A DNA stretch of 64,000 nucleotides, from the NCBI GenBank assembly GCA_963740835.1, contig CAVUFH010000007.1, forward strand, positions 1 to 64,000. Reading direction: 5' to 3'. Position 1 is the first letter of the stretch. Each line of letters starts with the position of its first letter. The position numbers were made by a program, and so were the translations under genes. The notes beneath the pieces were generated by a model. It was given only the letters and a program-made list of their open reading frames with translations. It was not told where the DNA came from and ran no database searches. Below, piece after piece: positions 35,388 to 45,992 of this stretch. This DNA comes from CAVUFH01 sp963740835 (GTDB lineage Bacteria > Actinomycetota > Acidimicrobiia > IMCC26256 > PALSA-610).

Positions 35388-36545
35388 CTATTCGACAGGA
35401 AGCCCGAGGTCGCGCGCGATGAGGAGCCGTTGGATCTCGCTCGTGCCTTCGCCGATCTCGAGGATCTTGGCATCGCGGTAGAAGCGGGACACCGGCGTCT
35501 CGTCGATGAAGCCGTAGCCACCGTAGATCTGAACCGCGTCTCGCGTCGCACTCACCGCGACCTCGCTCGAGTACAGCTTCGCCATCGCGGCCGCGCGGCG
35601 GAACGGGCGGTCCTGCTCACGCAACCACGCGGCTTTGTACGTGAGGTTGCGCGCGTTCTCGACCGCGACGGCCATGTCGGCGCACTTGAACGCGATCGAC
35701 TGGTACCGACCGATCGGACCACCGAACGCGCGGCGGGCCTGCGCGTGCGCCAGGGACGCGTCGAGGCACGCCTGCGCGAGGCCGACGGCGAGCGCGGAGA
35801 TCGCGATGCGACCGTCGTCGAGGATCTTGAGGAACGTCTTGAACCCTTCGCCGCGCGCACCGAGCAGGTGATCCTCGGGCACGCGGCACGCGTCGAACAC
35901 GAGCTCGTGGGTGTCGGATGCGTGCCAGCCCATCTTCCGGTACGGCGGCAGCACCGTGAACCCCGGCGTGCCCGCATCGACCACGATGTTGGAGATCTCA
36001 CCCGGACCGGTGCGCGCGGTGATCGTGACGCATTTGGTGATGGGCGTCCCCGAGTTCGTGATGAAGGTCTTCTGGCCGTCGATCACCCACTCGCGTGTGG
36101 CGTCGTCGAGCGTGGCGCGCGTACGCGTCGCACCGGCGTCCGAGCCCGCTTCCGCTTCGGTGAGGCCGAAGGCACCGAGCACCTCGCCGGCGATCATCGG
36201 CACGAGGTACGCATCTTTCTGCGCTTCGGTGCCGGCGTAGTGGAACGGCGCCGCGCCGAGGCTCACGCCCGCTTCGAGCGTGATCGCCATCGAGGAGTCG
36301 ACGCGCGCGATCTCCTCGATCGCGAGGCAGTACGTGAGGTAGTCGGCCGCGCCGCCGCCGTACTCCGCCGGGAACGGCAGCCCGAACAGCCCGAGCTTGC
36401 CCATCGCGAGGACGGTGTCGACGGGGAACACGTGATCGCGGTCCCACGCCTCGGCGTACGGCGCGATCTCGGCCTCCGCGAACTCGCGCACGACGCCCCG
36501 GAACTGCTCCTGTTCGGCCGTGAGTTCGAACTCCACCGGCCGCAC
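35388..36545 (-). CDS. Acyl-CoA dehydrogenase (FadE25-like)
   Basis: 385-residue flavoenzyme. Typical parts are the N-terminal helical LTAEQEQFRGVVREFAEAEI, FAD/substrate block FGLTEAEAGSDAGATRTRA, ITNSGTPITKCVTITA, AFGGPIGRYQSIAFKCADMA and the end RDAKILEIGEGTSEIQRLLIARDLG, where the Glu of EGTSEIQR is the catalytic base. It oxidises acyl-CoA to enoyl-CoA with electrons passing to ETF. In mycobacteria fadE25 lies in the same neighbourhood. GTG 36545 starts the protein; the pabB gene diverges 26 bases away, so the promoters are very close. Confidence 0.92.
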   Translation of the reverse strand: MRPVEFELTAEQEQFRGVVREFAEAEIAPYAEAWDRDHVFPVDTVLAMGKLGLFGLPFPAEYGGGAADYLTYCLAIEEIARVDSSMAITLEAGVSLGAAPFHYAGTEAQKDAYLVPMIAGEVLGAFGLTEAEAGSDAGATRTRATLDDATREWVIDGQKTFITNSGTPITKCVTITARTGPGEISNIVVDAGTPGFTVLPPYRKMGWHASDTHELVFDACRVPEDHLLGARGEGFKTFLKILDDGRIAISALAVGLAQACLDASLAHAQARRAFGGPIGRYQSIAFKCADMAVAVENARNLTYKAAWLREQDRPFRRAAAMAKLYSSEVAVSATRDAVQIYGGYGFIDETPVSRFYRDAKILEIGEGTSEIQRLLIARDLGLPVE

Positions 36546-36571
36546 GGTACCCCGGCGGTAGCGTCACGCTC

Positions 36572-37801
36572 ATGGCCCCCGTCACCGGCGCCGCCGTGCT
36601 CGCGCAGTTGCCGCCCGGGCGTGGGTGCGCGGTGGTGCGCGACGGCGATGCCACGATCGTCGCGATCGAACCGACCGCGGTGCAGAGCGCATCGGGCGAG
36701 CACGCGTTCGAACGCCTTGCCGACGCCGCGCGCGAGGGTTTCTGGATCGGCTACCTCGCCTACGACCTCGGCCGTCACGTCGAGCGCGTGCGCACACGCA
36801 TCGCCGACGACCTCCGTCTGCCGGATCTCGTGCTCGCCCGCTACGACGCGCGCTTGGTGCTCCAGCCGGACGCGGAACCGCACGTCGTGGGCGACGGTCC
36901 GACCGCCGCGCTCCTCGCGCAAGCCGCATGGCGCGCCCGCCGGGAACAGGCTCCGCCGTCGTGTGGGCTGACGAGTGCGTGGACATCGTCGTTCGATCGC
37001 GCGTCGTACGGGCGCGCGGTGGACACCGTCCTCGAACTCCTCGAAGCGGGCGAGTGCTATCAGGTGAACCTCACGCGCCGGCTCGAGGCGGCCGAGGCGG
37101 CCGATCCTGTCGGCCTCCATCTCGCGCTCGAGCGCTGGAACCCTGCGCCGCATGCCGCGCTCTGCACGTTCGGCCCGCACTTACCCGCGCTGGCAGTTGT
37201 GTCGGCGTCGCCGGAGCTGTTCCTTCGCGTCGACGGCCGGCACGTGGTGACGCGTCCGATCAAGGGAACTGCGGCCGATCGCTCGACCCTCGAGGCGAGT
37301 GCGAAGGACCGCGCCGAGAACGTGATGATCGTCGACCTCGCGCGCAACGACCTGGGCCGGGTCTGCGAGTACGGCTCGGTCACGGTTCCGGAGCTGTGCG
37401 CAGTCGAATCGCACCCCGGCCTCCACCACCTCGTGAGCACGGTGGAAGGAACGCTGCGGCCCGGTGTCGGGCTGGACGTACTCGTGCGCGCGACGTTCCC
37501 ACCTGCGTCGATCACCGGCGCGCCGAAGCCCCGCGTGCTGCAGGCGATCGAGGATCTCGAACCGGTGCGTCGCGGCGTGTACTGCGGCGCGGTCGGATGG
37601 ATCGACGGCGACACGGATCGGGCCGAACTCGCGGTCGCCATCCGTACATTCACGATCGTGCCCGGTGCGACCTACCTCGGTGTCGGTGGCGGCATCGTCG
37701 CCGATTCGAATCCCGACGCAGAGTGGGCCGAGACCGAGCTCAAGGCGGCGCGGCTGCTGGCCGCGGCCGCGGGCGGCGCGGTCGACGCGGGTATCCGATG
37801 A
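36572..37801 (+). CDS. pabB: Aminodeoxychorismate synthase component I
   Basis: 409 residues of the chorismate-binding family. The catalytic core shows SFDRASYGRAVDTVLELLEAGECYQVNLTRRLE, VSASPELFLRVDG, TRPIKGTAADRST (the PIKGT lysine separates PabB from TrpE), ENVMIVDLARNDLGRVCEYGSV, PPASITGAPKPRVLQAIEDLE and YLGVGGGIVADSNPDAEWAETE. It converts chorismate and ammonia to aminodeoxychorismate on the way to p-aminobenzoate and folate. No glutamine amidotransferase gene is adjacent. The stop overlaps the start of the lyase gene (ATGA), which carries the next step. Confidence 0.9.
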   Translation: MAPVTGAAVLAQLPPGRGCAVVRDGDATIVAIEPTAVQSASGEHAFERLADAAREGFWIGYLAYDLGRHVERVRTRIADDLRLPDLVLARYDARLVLQPDAEPHVVGDGPTAALLAQAAWRARREQAPPSCGLTSAWTSSFDRASYGRAVDTVLELLEAGECYQVNLTRRLEAAEAADPVGLHLALERWNPAPHAALCTFGPHLPALAVVSASPELFLRVDGRHVVTRPIKGTAADRSTLEASAKDRAENVMIVDLARNDLGRVCEYGSVTVPELCAVESHPGLHHLVSTVEGTLRPGVGLDVLVRATFPPASITGAPKPRVLQAIEDLEPVRRGVYCGAVGWIDGDTDRAELAVAIRTFTIVPGATYLGVGGGIVADSNPDAEWAETELKAARLLAAAAGGAVDAGIR

Positions 37802-38625
37802 TCATCTGGATCGACGGCGCGCTGGTACCGCTCGAGGAGGCGCGCATCTCCCCGCTCGACCACGGGCTCACCGTGGGCGACGGCGTGTTCGAAACGATGC
37901 GCGTCTACGACGGCGCGCCGTTCGCGTGGCGCCGGCACCTCGAGCGGCTGACGGCATCGGCGGCCGGCCTCGGGCTCGACCTTCCCGACCTTGCCGGGCT
38001 GCGTGCGGCCGCGACCGACGTGATTACCGCCAACGGTGTGCGCGAGGCGCGCTTGCGCCTCACTGTCACGGGCGGCGCCGCGCCGCCAGGATCCTCGCGG
38101 CGCGCCGGCGGCCGGCCCGTCGTGTTCCTCGTCGCCACACCGATCGAGCCGTCGACCCCGACGGTCGATGTCGTCGTGGTGCCTTGGACCCACAACGAGC
38201 ACGGCGCGACTGCAGGCCTGAAGACGATCTCGTACGCCGCGAACGTGCGCGCCCTCGCCTACGCGGAGGAGCGCGGTGCGAGCGAGGCGATCCTCGCGAA
38301 CACTCGCGGCGACCTGTGCGAAGCGACCGGCTCGAACGTGTTCGTCGTGCGCGACGGGACGCTCACCACACCCCCGGCGACGGCCGGGTGCCTGCTCGGC
38401 GTGACGCGCGGACTCCTCCTCGAGCTCGCGGACGACTGCAAGGAAGGCGACGTACCCGTCGAAGCGCTCACGAACGCCGACGAAGCGTTCCTGTCGTCCA
38501 CGACGCGCGAGGTGCAACCGATCGCCCACGTGGACGGCGTCGCGCTGCCTGCCGCGCCGGGACCGGTGGCCACCGCGCTCGCCACCGCGTTCCGCGCGCT
38601 CGTCGCGCGCGACATCGATCCGTGA
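37798..38625 (+). CDS. pabC: Aminodeoxychorismate lyase / class IV aminotransferase
   Basis: 275 residues of the fold-type IV PLP family. It opens MIIWIDGALVPLEEARISPLDHGLTVGDGVFETMRVYDG, has RRHLERLTASAAGLGL, ATAGLKTISYAANVRALAYA with the PLP lysine (LKTISY), EAILANTRGDLCEATGSNVFVVRDG and FLSSTTREVQPIAHVDG. Branched-chain aminotransferases share this fold, but coupling to pabB through ATGA makes conversion of aminodeoxychorismate to p-aminobenzoate most likely. It ends seven bases from the convergent birA stop. Confidence 0.88.
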   Translation: MIIWIDGALVPLEEARISPLDHGLTVGDGVFETMRVYDGAPFAWRRHLERLTASAAGLGLDLPDLAGLRAAATDVITANGVREARLRLTVTGGAAPPGSSRRAGGRPVVFLVATPIEPSTPTVDVVVVPWTHNEHGATAGLKTISYAANVRALAYAEERGASEAILANTRGDLCEATGSNVFVVRDGTLTTPPATAGCLLGVTRGLLLELADDCKEGDVPVEALTNADEAFLSSTTREVQPIAHVDGVALPAAPGPVATALATAFRALVARDIDP

Positions 38626-38631
38626 GCCCGA

Positions 38632-39432
38632 TCAGGTCGCGGGCGGCGCCTCGATCGGGTCCGGGGACGCGTTGTCGCGCGTGCGGAGGTGCACGACATC
38701 TGCGGCGCTGACGGGCTGCTCCGTGCCGTCGGCACGCCGGACGACGAGGTGACCGTCGTCCGAGAGCGCGACCGCGTCTGCCTCGAACGTTTCGCCCGGC
38801 AGCTCGACCCGCACGCGCCGGCCGAGCGTGGCCGAGCGCGCCCGCGCATCGTCGAGCACACTCGGGAGATCGTCGAGCCGCTCGTCGAGCCGCGTCAGCC
38901 AGCGCACGAGCAGTTCCTCGCGGGTCACGATCGCAGTCGAACAGAGGTTGCACGCGGTGGCGATCGTCGCGAGCCCGGCGGGGAACGACTCCCAGCGCAC
39001 GTTCAGTCCCATGCCGACCACCACAACGGCACCGACCTTCTCGGCGAGGATCCCGGCGAGCTTCCGATCCGCGACGACGACATCGTTCGGCCATTTGATA
39101 CCCGCGTCGATCCCGGCCAGCTCGCGCACTGCGTCGACGGCGGCCAGACCGGCGGCCACCGTGACGAGCGCGAGGCGCTCGGTCTCGAACTGCGGCCGGA
39201 GCAGCACGGAGGCCAGCAACGACGCGCCGGGCGGTGCGACCCACGAGCGTCCGAGCCGGCCCCGGCCCGCGGTCTGCTCGTCGGCGACTGCAACGAGCCC
39301 CTCTGGCGCGCCGCGCGCACCCGCTTCGAGCAGCACCCGATTCGTCGAGTCGATCGCGGCGAACCACTGCACCGGACCGAACCGGGTGCCGGCCAAGCGC
39401 GCATCAGCCCAGCTAGCGGCGGGTTGGTCCAC
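38632..39432 (-). CDS. birA: Biotin--[acetyl-CoA carboxylase] ligase
   Basis: 266 residues. The ATP/biotin loop reads DEQTAGRGRLGRSWVAPPGASLLASVLLRP (GRGRxGR), followed by AGIDAGIKWPNDVVVADRKLAGILAEK (KWPNDV with the catalytic Lys) and VVGMGLNV. A C-terminal SH3-like domain is present (TLGRRVRVELPGETFEADAVAL). No winged helix is present at the N-terminus, so it ligates biotin but is not a repressor. Its likely target is the BCCP of the divergent gene at 39.5 kb. The start is GTG 39432. Confidence 0.9.
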   Translation of the reverse strand: MDQPAASWADARLAGTRFGPVQWFAAIDSTNRVLLEAGARGAPEGLVAVADEQTAGRGRLGRSWVAPPGASLLASVLLRPQFETERLALVTVAAGLAAVDAVRELAGIDAGIKWPNDVVVADRKLAGILAEKVGAVVVVGMGLNVRWESFPAGLATIATACNLCSTAIVTREELLVRWLTRLDERLDDLPSVLDDARARSATLGRRVRVELPGETFEADAVALSDDGHLVVRRADGTEQPVSAADVVHLRTRDNASPDPIEAPPAT

Positions 39433-39498
39433 GACACTTAGGATACGGGCCGCCCGCAGCCGCCCTCTCGGGCTTCCACCACGCATCCGGGGGATCCA

Positions 39499-41265
<1,767 letters not shown>

Positions 41266-41312
41266 CGCGAAAACAGTCGCGAGCCCCCACAGGCGCCTGC
41301 GATCATGCCGGC

Positions 41313-42158
41313 ATGACGTTCACGAACTCGCCCGTCCCCAGTACTCCCGTCGCCAGATCTCCCGTTCAGTGTCTCGTCGTCGACGCGTTCGCGTCGGAAC
41401 CGTTCCGCGGCAACCCGGCCGGCGTGTGCTTCCTCGACAATGAGGTCGACGACGACTGGATGCGTTCGGTCGCGGCGGAGATGAAGCACGCGGAGACCGC
41501 GTTCGTGCTCCCCCGGTACGACGGGTCGTACGGCCTCCGGTGGTGGACGCCCGAGGTCGAGGTTCCGCTCTGTGGGCACGCGACGCTCGCGAGCGCGCAC
41601 GCGTTGTGGGAGACCGGTCGGCTCGAGGCGGCGAGAGACGCGGTGTTCCACACGAAGAGCGGCGAGCTGCACGCCACCCGCATGGAGGACGGCCGCGTCG
41701 TCCTCGACTTCCCGGTCGCCGAGCTGGAGCCTGCCGGCGACGAACCCGGCGTGGACGCGGCGATCGGGATCGCACCCGTGCGCGTTGCCCGCGCACCGTT
41801 CTTCATGCTGGCCGAACTGGCGGACGCCGACGCGGTGCGCGCGCTCGCGCCGGACTCCGACGCGGTGCGCAAGGTCGACGCGGACGCGCTGCTCGTCACC
41901 GCAGCGGCGGACGCAGCCGACGCCGAGCACGATGTCGTGAGCAGAGTGTTCGGCCCGAGGGTCGGGATTCCGGAGGACCCCGTCACGGGCTCCGCGATGT
42001 GCGCGCTGGTGCCGTACTGGCAGGAGCGCCTCGGTCCGGAGTTGCGCGTCGCGCAGCTCTCGGCGCGGGGCGGCGAGCTCGGCGGCCGGCGGTCAGGGGA
42101 TCGAGTCCACATCTCCGGCCGCGCCGTCACCGTGCTGCGGGGGGAGCTCCTCGCGTAA
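41313..42158 (+). CDS. PhzF-family epimerase/isomerase
   Basis: 281 residues with the two-lobed diaminopimelate-epimerase-like fold: VDAFASEPFRGNPAGVCFLD, the catalytic Glu in MKHAETAFVLP, RWWTPEVEVPLCGHATLASAHAL, and the second-lobe DPVTGSAMCALVPYW (DPVTGSA). Members isomerise small acids; PhzF itself acts in phenazine synthesis, but no other phenazine genes are here, so the substrate is unknown. A stretch of Thr/Pro/Ser precedes the fold; a downstream in-frame start is possible. It is separated by 29 bases from the UDP-glucuronate epimerase. Confidence 0.88.
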   Translation: MTFTNSPVPSTPVARSPVQCLVVDAFASEPFRGNPAGVCFLDNEVDDDWMRSVAAEMKHAETAFVLPRYDGSYGLRWWTPEVEVPLCGHATLASAHALWETGRLEAARDAVFHTKSGELHATRMEDGRVVLDFPVAELEPAGDEPGVDAAIGIAPVRVARAPFFMLAELADADAVRALAPDSDAVRKVDADALLVTAAADAADAEHDVVSRVFGPRVGIPEDPVTGSAMCALVPYWQERLGPELRVAQLSARGGELGGRRSGDRVHISGRAVTVLRGELLA

Positions 42159-42186
42159 AAGGAGCGCTCGTTAACGTGTCGGCCCC

Positions 42187-43194
42187 ATGAGCGTACTGGT
42201 CACCGGCGCCGCCGGATTCATCGGATCGCACGTGAGCGCGCGGCTGCTCGCTCGCGGCGACACCGTGATCGGACTCGACAACTTGAACGCGTACTACGAC
42301 CCGAGCCTCAAAGCCGCCCGGCTCGCGCGACTGACCGGCACTGCGGGTTTCGAGTTCCGACAAGCCGACTTGCGCGATCAGGACGCCGTGACCGCCACCT
42401 TCAGTGCGTCACCGGATCGGGTCGTGCACCTCGCCGCGCAGGCGGGCGTACGCCACTCGCTCACGCATCCGCACGATTACATCGCGAGCAACATCACCGG
42501 CACGCTGAACATCCTCGAGGCGTGCCGGCAGCACGGCACTGAACACCTCGTCTACGCGTCGTCGAGCTCGGTGTACGGCGCGAACACGACGATGCCGTTC
42601 TCGGTACACGACAACGTGGACCATCCGGTGAGCCTCTACGCGGCAACGAAGAAGTCGACCGAACTCATGGCGCACGCCTACAGCAGCCTCTACGACATCC
42701 CGACCACCGGCTTGCGGTTCTTCACCGTCTACGGACCTTGGGGGCGCCCGGACATGGCGCTCTTCATCTTCACGCGGGCGATCCTCGCCGGTGAACCGAT
42801 CGACGTGTTCAACGAAGGCCGGATGCAACGCGACTTCACCTACATCGACGACATCGTCGAAGGGGTCGTACGCGTGCTCGACCGGCCGCCCGCGCCCGAC
42901 CCCGCCTGGAGCGGCACCCATCCCGATCCCGCGTCGAGCTTCGCGCCGTACCGTCTCTACAACATCGGGAACCATCAGCCGGTCGAGCTGCTGCAGTTCA
43001 TCGCCGCGATCGAGAAGGCACTGGATCGCAAGGCCGTGCTCAACCTGCTGCCGATGCAGCCGGGCGATGTCGCGGCGACGAGCGCCGACATCGAGGACCT
43101 CGCGCGCGACGTCGGCTTCGAGCCGGACACACCGGTCGAGGACGGCATCGCGCGATTCGTCGACTGGTACCGCGAGTACTACGAGATCGCGTGA
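42187..43194 (+). CDS. UDP-glucuronate 4-epimerase
   Basis: 335-residue extended SDR. SVLVTGAAGFIGSHVSARLLARGD has the NAD loop, DNLNAYYDPSLKAARL is the signature of UDP-GlcA 4-epimerases, AAQAGVRHSLTHPHDYI, YASSSSVYGANT (Ser), SLYAATKKSTELMAHAYS (YxxxK) and FTVYGPWGRPDMALFIFTRAIL complete the pattern. It turns UDP-glucuronate into UDP-galacturonate, so together with the dehydrogenase at 30.9-32.2 kb a third UDP-uronate product is possible. Confidence 0.92.
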   Translation: MSVLVTGAAGFIGSHVSARLLARGDTVIGLDNLNAYYDPSLKAARLARLTGTAGFEFRQADLRDQDAVTATFSASPDRVVHLAAQAGVRHSLTHPHDYIASNITGTLNILEACRQHGTEHLVYASSSSVYGANTTMPFSVHDNVDHPVSLYAATKKSTELMAHAYSSLYDIPTTGLRFFTVYGPWGRPDMALFIFTRAILAGEPIDVFNEGRMQRDFTYIDDIVEGVVRVLDRPPAPDPAWSGTHPDPASSFAPYRLYNIGNHQPVELLQFIAAIEKALDRKAVLNLLPMQPGDVAATSADIEDLARDVGFEPDTPVEDGIARFVDWYREYYEIA

Positions 43195-43197
43195 TTG

Positions 43198-44556
43198 CTA
43201 GTACGCCGCTTCGGCGAGGGACTCCGCGAGGGCGGGGTGCACGAGCAACGAGTCGACGATGTCGACGACCTTCAGGTTGTTCGTGACCGCGACCGCAACC
43301 ACCGAGATCAGTTCCGCCGCGTTGCGACCGACCACCGAACCGCCGAGCACGACACCGGTGGCCGGGTCCGAAAGGATCTTGACGAAGCCGCGCGTGTCAC
43401 CGTTGATGAGCGCTTTCGGGTTGGAAGAGAAGGGCACCTTGGTGACGCGCAGCTTGCGGCCCGCCGCGAACGCCTCGGCTTCGGCGATCCCTACGTCGGC
43501 AATCTCCGGATCGGTGAAGATCGCGGACGCGGCCTTGTCGTAGTCGAGGTGACGGTGGGCGCGGGCGGTCAGGCCCATCGCGTGCTCGGCGATCTTCCGG
43601 CCCTGCATCGCCGCGACCGACGACAGCGGCAACCGACCCGAGAGGTCGCCGGCCGAGTAGATGTGCGGCACGTTGGTCTGGCAGTGACGGTTGCCGGGGA
43701 CGAATCCGCGCTCGTCGACCGTAACGCCCGCCGCCCCGCAGTCGAGTCCCGCGCTGTTCGGCACGAAGCCGATCGTGAACACCGCGTGCGAGCCCTCGGC
43801 CCGACGGCCGTCGTCACAGGCGACCACGACCTTGTCCCCGTCGCGTGTCACGCCGGTGGCGCGCGCACCTTTGAGCAACTTCACGCCGCGCCCGAGGAAT
43901 TCCTCCTCGAGCGCAGCCGCGACCTCAGGGTCCTTGTACGGGAGCACCTGCTGGCGGGACACGACGAGCGTCACCTGCGCGCCGAGCGCGCTGAACATGT
44001 GCGTGAACTCGACGCCGGTGACACCGGAACCGATCACGACGAGGTGCTCCGGGATCTCGGGCGGTGGGTACGCCTGACGGCTCTCGAGGATGCGCTCACC
44101 GTCGAGCACCGCCCACTCGGGCAAGCGGGGCTGCGAGCCGGTGGACAGCAGGATGGCATCGGCGGGGAACTCTTCTTCGCCCGCGGCGGTGACGGCGACG
44201 ACCGTCTTCGGGCCGACGAGCCGGCCGGTCCCCCGGACCAGGCGGACGCCTTGCGACTCGAGCAGGCTCGTCGTGCCGTCGCGCAGGCGCCGCTCGATGC
44301 CGGCGATGCGTTCGCGCAGCGCGGTGACGTCGAGCACCCCGTGCGCGTCGAGGCCCATCGTGCGCGCGTGACCGAGCTCGGTGAGCTCATTGCCGGTCGC
44401 GACCATCGCCTTGCTCGGGATGCAGTCCCAGAGGTGCGCGGCACCACCGACGACATCTCGTTCGATGAGCGTGACCTCGGCCCCGATCGACGCCGCAACC
44501 GTTGCCGCGGTGTTGCCGGCCGGTCCTCCACCGATGATCACGAAGCGCACTGCCAC
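43198..44556 (-). CDS. lpdA: FAD-dependent pyridine-nucleotide disulphide oxidoreductase family, LpdA/quinone-reductase type
   Basis: 452 residues. FVIIGGGPAGNTAATVAASIGAEVTLIE binds FAD; GGAAHLWDCIPSKAMVATG occupies the redox-active site but keeps only one Cys (the usual CxxxxC pair is lost); HLVVIGSGVTGVEFTHMFSALG binds NAD(P); PHIYSAGDLSGRLPLSSVAAMQG and the dimerisation domain (FTDPEIADVGIAEAEA) follow. Absence of the disulphide matches mycobacterial LpdA (Rv3303c), a quinone reductase. The start is GTG 44556 or GTG 44550. The galT-like gene diverges about 45 bases upstream. Confidence 0.88.
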   Translation of the reverse strand: MAVRFVIIGGGPAGNTAATVAASIGAEVTLIERDVVGGAAHLWDCIPSKAMVATGNELTELGHARTMGLDAHGVLDVTALRERIAGIERRLRDGTTSLLESQGVRLVRGTGRLVGPKTVVAVTAAGEEEFPADAILLSTGSQPRLPEWAVLDGERILESRQAYPPPEIPEHLVVIGSGVTGVEFTHMFSALGAQVTLVVSRQQVLPYKDPEVAAALEEEFLGRGVKLLKGARATGVTRDGDKVVVACDDGRRAEGSHAVFTIGFVPNSAGLDCGAAGVTVDERGFVPGNRHCQTNVPHIYSAGDLSGRLPLSSVAAMQGRKIAEHAMGLTARAHRHLDYDKAASAIFTDPEIADVGIAEAEAFAAGRKLRVTKVPFSSNPKALINGDTRGFVKILSDPATGVVLGGSVVGRNAAELISVVAVAVTNNLKVVDIVDSLLVHPALAESLAEAAY

Positions 44557-44602
44557 AGCGTCAGGGTAATGGGCGCTGAACGCGGCAAGTAGCTTCCCCT
44601 CG

Positions 44603-45535
44603 ATGTCCGAGCTGCGCGAAGACCTCCTCACCGGCGCGCGCGTGATCGTCGCGCCGGCCCGATCGGTTCGACCGGTCACATTCCGTATCGATGCGCCGGC
44701 GCCGCCCCGCGCTGTCGCCTCCTGCCCGTTCTGCCCCGGCAACGAGCACGAGACGCCACCAGAGGTCACACGCCGCGGCGATGGAGCGCCTGATACACCG
44801 GGGTGGCACGTCCGCATCGCGCCCAACAAGTTCCCCATCGTCGGCGCGGGCGTGGGTGTCAGCGGCGCGCACGAGGTCGTCGTCTTCTCGCCCCGGCACG
44901 ACTGCACGTTCGCCGACCTCGACGACGCCGGCGCGATCGAGCTGTTCGATGTGTTTCGGGAGCGCATCAGCTGTCACCTGGCCAACGGACACGTGCACGC
45001 GCATGCCTTCATCAATCAAGGACAGGCCGCGGGCGCGTCCATCGAGCACCCCCATGCGCAGGTGGTCGCGCTCGACCTCGTCCCGCCGTTCGTGAACGCG
45101 GTGCTCGATCGCTTCGCCGCCGCCGGCCGCGACCTCGTGCACGATGCACTGGACGAAGCCCGCGACGCCGCGCTCACCGTCCTCGACGACGACGCGGTCG
45201 TCTCTTGGTGCCCGCCGGCATCGCCGGTGCCGTACGCAGGCCGGTGCGCGCTCCCGTTCGGGCGTCAGCGCTTCGACATCGCTTCCGATCACGAGCTGCA
45301 CGCGACGGCGCTCGCCGTTCGCGACTACTTGCGGCGGGTACGGGCGCGGCTCGGCGACGTCGCGTACAACGTCATCATCAACACGGCGCCCGCCGACGAC
45401 CCGAGGCCGTTCCACTGGTGGATCGACATCCTGCCGCGCGTCGCGGTGCGCGGCGGCTTCGAGTTCGCTACCGACATCTCCGTGTGCCCCGGTGCACCCG
45501 AAACCGCAGCCGTCGAGCTCCGTACCGCTCGATGA
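44603..45535 (+). CDS. galT: Galactose-1-phosphate uridylyltransferase-like protein
   Basis: 310 residues of the HIT/GalT superfamily. The zinc pair is CPFCPGNE, followed by WHVRIAPNKFPIV, the second-domain HVHAHAFINQGQAAGASIEHPHAQVVALD, where the nucleophilic His is in HPHAQ (HPHGQ in classic GalT), and FHWWIDILPRVAVRGGFEFATDI. It transfers UMP between UDP-glucose and a hexose-1-phosphate, or another NMP as in bacterial ADP-sugar relatives. No galK or galE is next to it. The SRPBCC gene starts five bases after its stop. Confidence 0.85.
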   Translation: MSELREDLLTGARVIVAPARSVRPVTFRIDAPAPPRAVASCPFCPGNEHETPPEVTRRGDGAPDTPGWHVRIAPNKFPIVGAGVGVSGAHEVVVFSPRHDCTFADLDDAGAIELFDVFRERISCHLANGHVHAHAFINQGQAAGASIEHPHAQVVALDLVPPFVNAVLDRFAAAGRDLVHDALDEARDAALTVLDDDAVVSWCPPASPVPYAGRCALPFGRQRFDIASDHELHATALAVRDYLRRVRARLGDVAYNVIINTAPADDPRPFHWWIDILPRVAVRGGFEFATDISVCPGAPETAAVELRTAR

Positions 45536-45539
45536 CTTC

Positions 45540-45983
45540 ATGAGTGTCCGGGTCGCGATCACGATCGACGCGCCGCCGGCGCGAGTGTGGGCAGTCATCG
45601 AACCGATCGAGACCCATGTCGAGTGGATGACCGACGCGGTCTCGATCACGTTCACGACTGCACATCATCGCGGCGTCGGCACCGCGTTCGACTGCCTCAC
45701 CAAGATGGGACCGCTGCGCGCCACCGATCGCATGATCGTCACAGAATGGGAACCCGAGCGCGCGATGGGCATCGAGCACCGCGGCCTGTTCACCGGTACC
45801 GGCCGCTTCACGCTGGAGCCGGTGACCGGCGACCGCACGCGCTTCACGTGGACCGAGCAGATCCGGTTCCCGTGGTGGATGGGTGGGCCGGCGGGTGCGG
45901 CCGCGGCCGCGCCGGTGCTGCGCCGCATCTGGCTCGGGAACCTGCAACGCCTGGCCCGCCTCGTCGTCCCGGCCGGCTCGTAG
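45540..45983 (+). CDS. SRPBCC-family (START-like) protein
   Basis: 147 residues. VAITIDAPPARVWAVIEPIETHVEWMTDAVSITF is the classic first strand and helix of polyketide-cyclase/START-like ligand-binding folds; TFTLEP-type strands follow (GRFTLEPVTGDRTRFTWTEQIRFPW) and a long C-terminal helix (AAPVLRRIWLGNLQRLARLV). Function is unknown; such proteins bind small hydrophobic molecules. It lies five bases after galT and ten before the LLM oxidoreductase, so the three are probably co-transcribed. Confidence 0.82.
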   Translation: MSVRVAITIDAPPARVWAVIEPIETHVEWMTDAVSITFTTAHHRGVGTAFDCLTKMGPLRATDRMIVTEWEPERAMGIEHRGLFTGTGRFTLEPVTGDRTRFTWTEQIRFPWWMGGPAGAAAAAPVLRRIWLGNLQRLARLVVPAGS

Positions 45984-45992
45984 CATCGTCGC

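Noticed and set aside
41313..42158. Phenazine biosynthesis cluster based on the PhzF-like gene
   Set aside because: PhzF-fold proteins are widespread; no phzA-E or phzG relatives are nearby.
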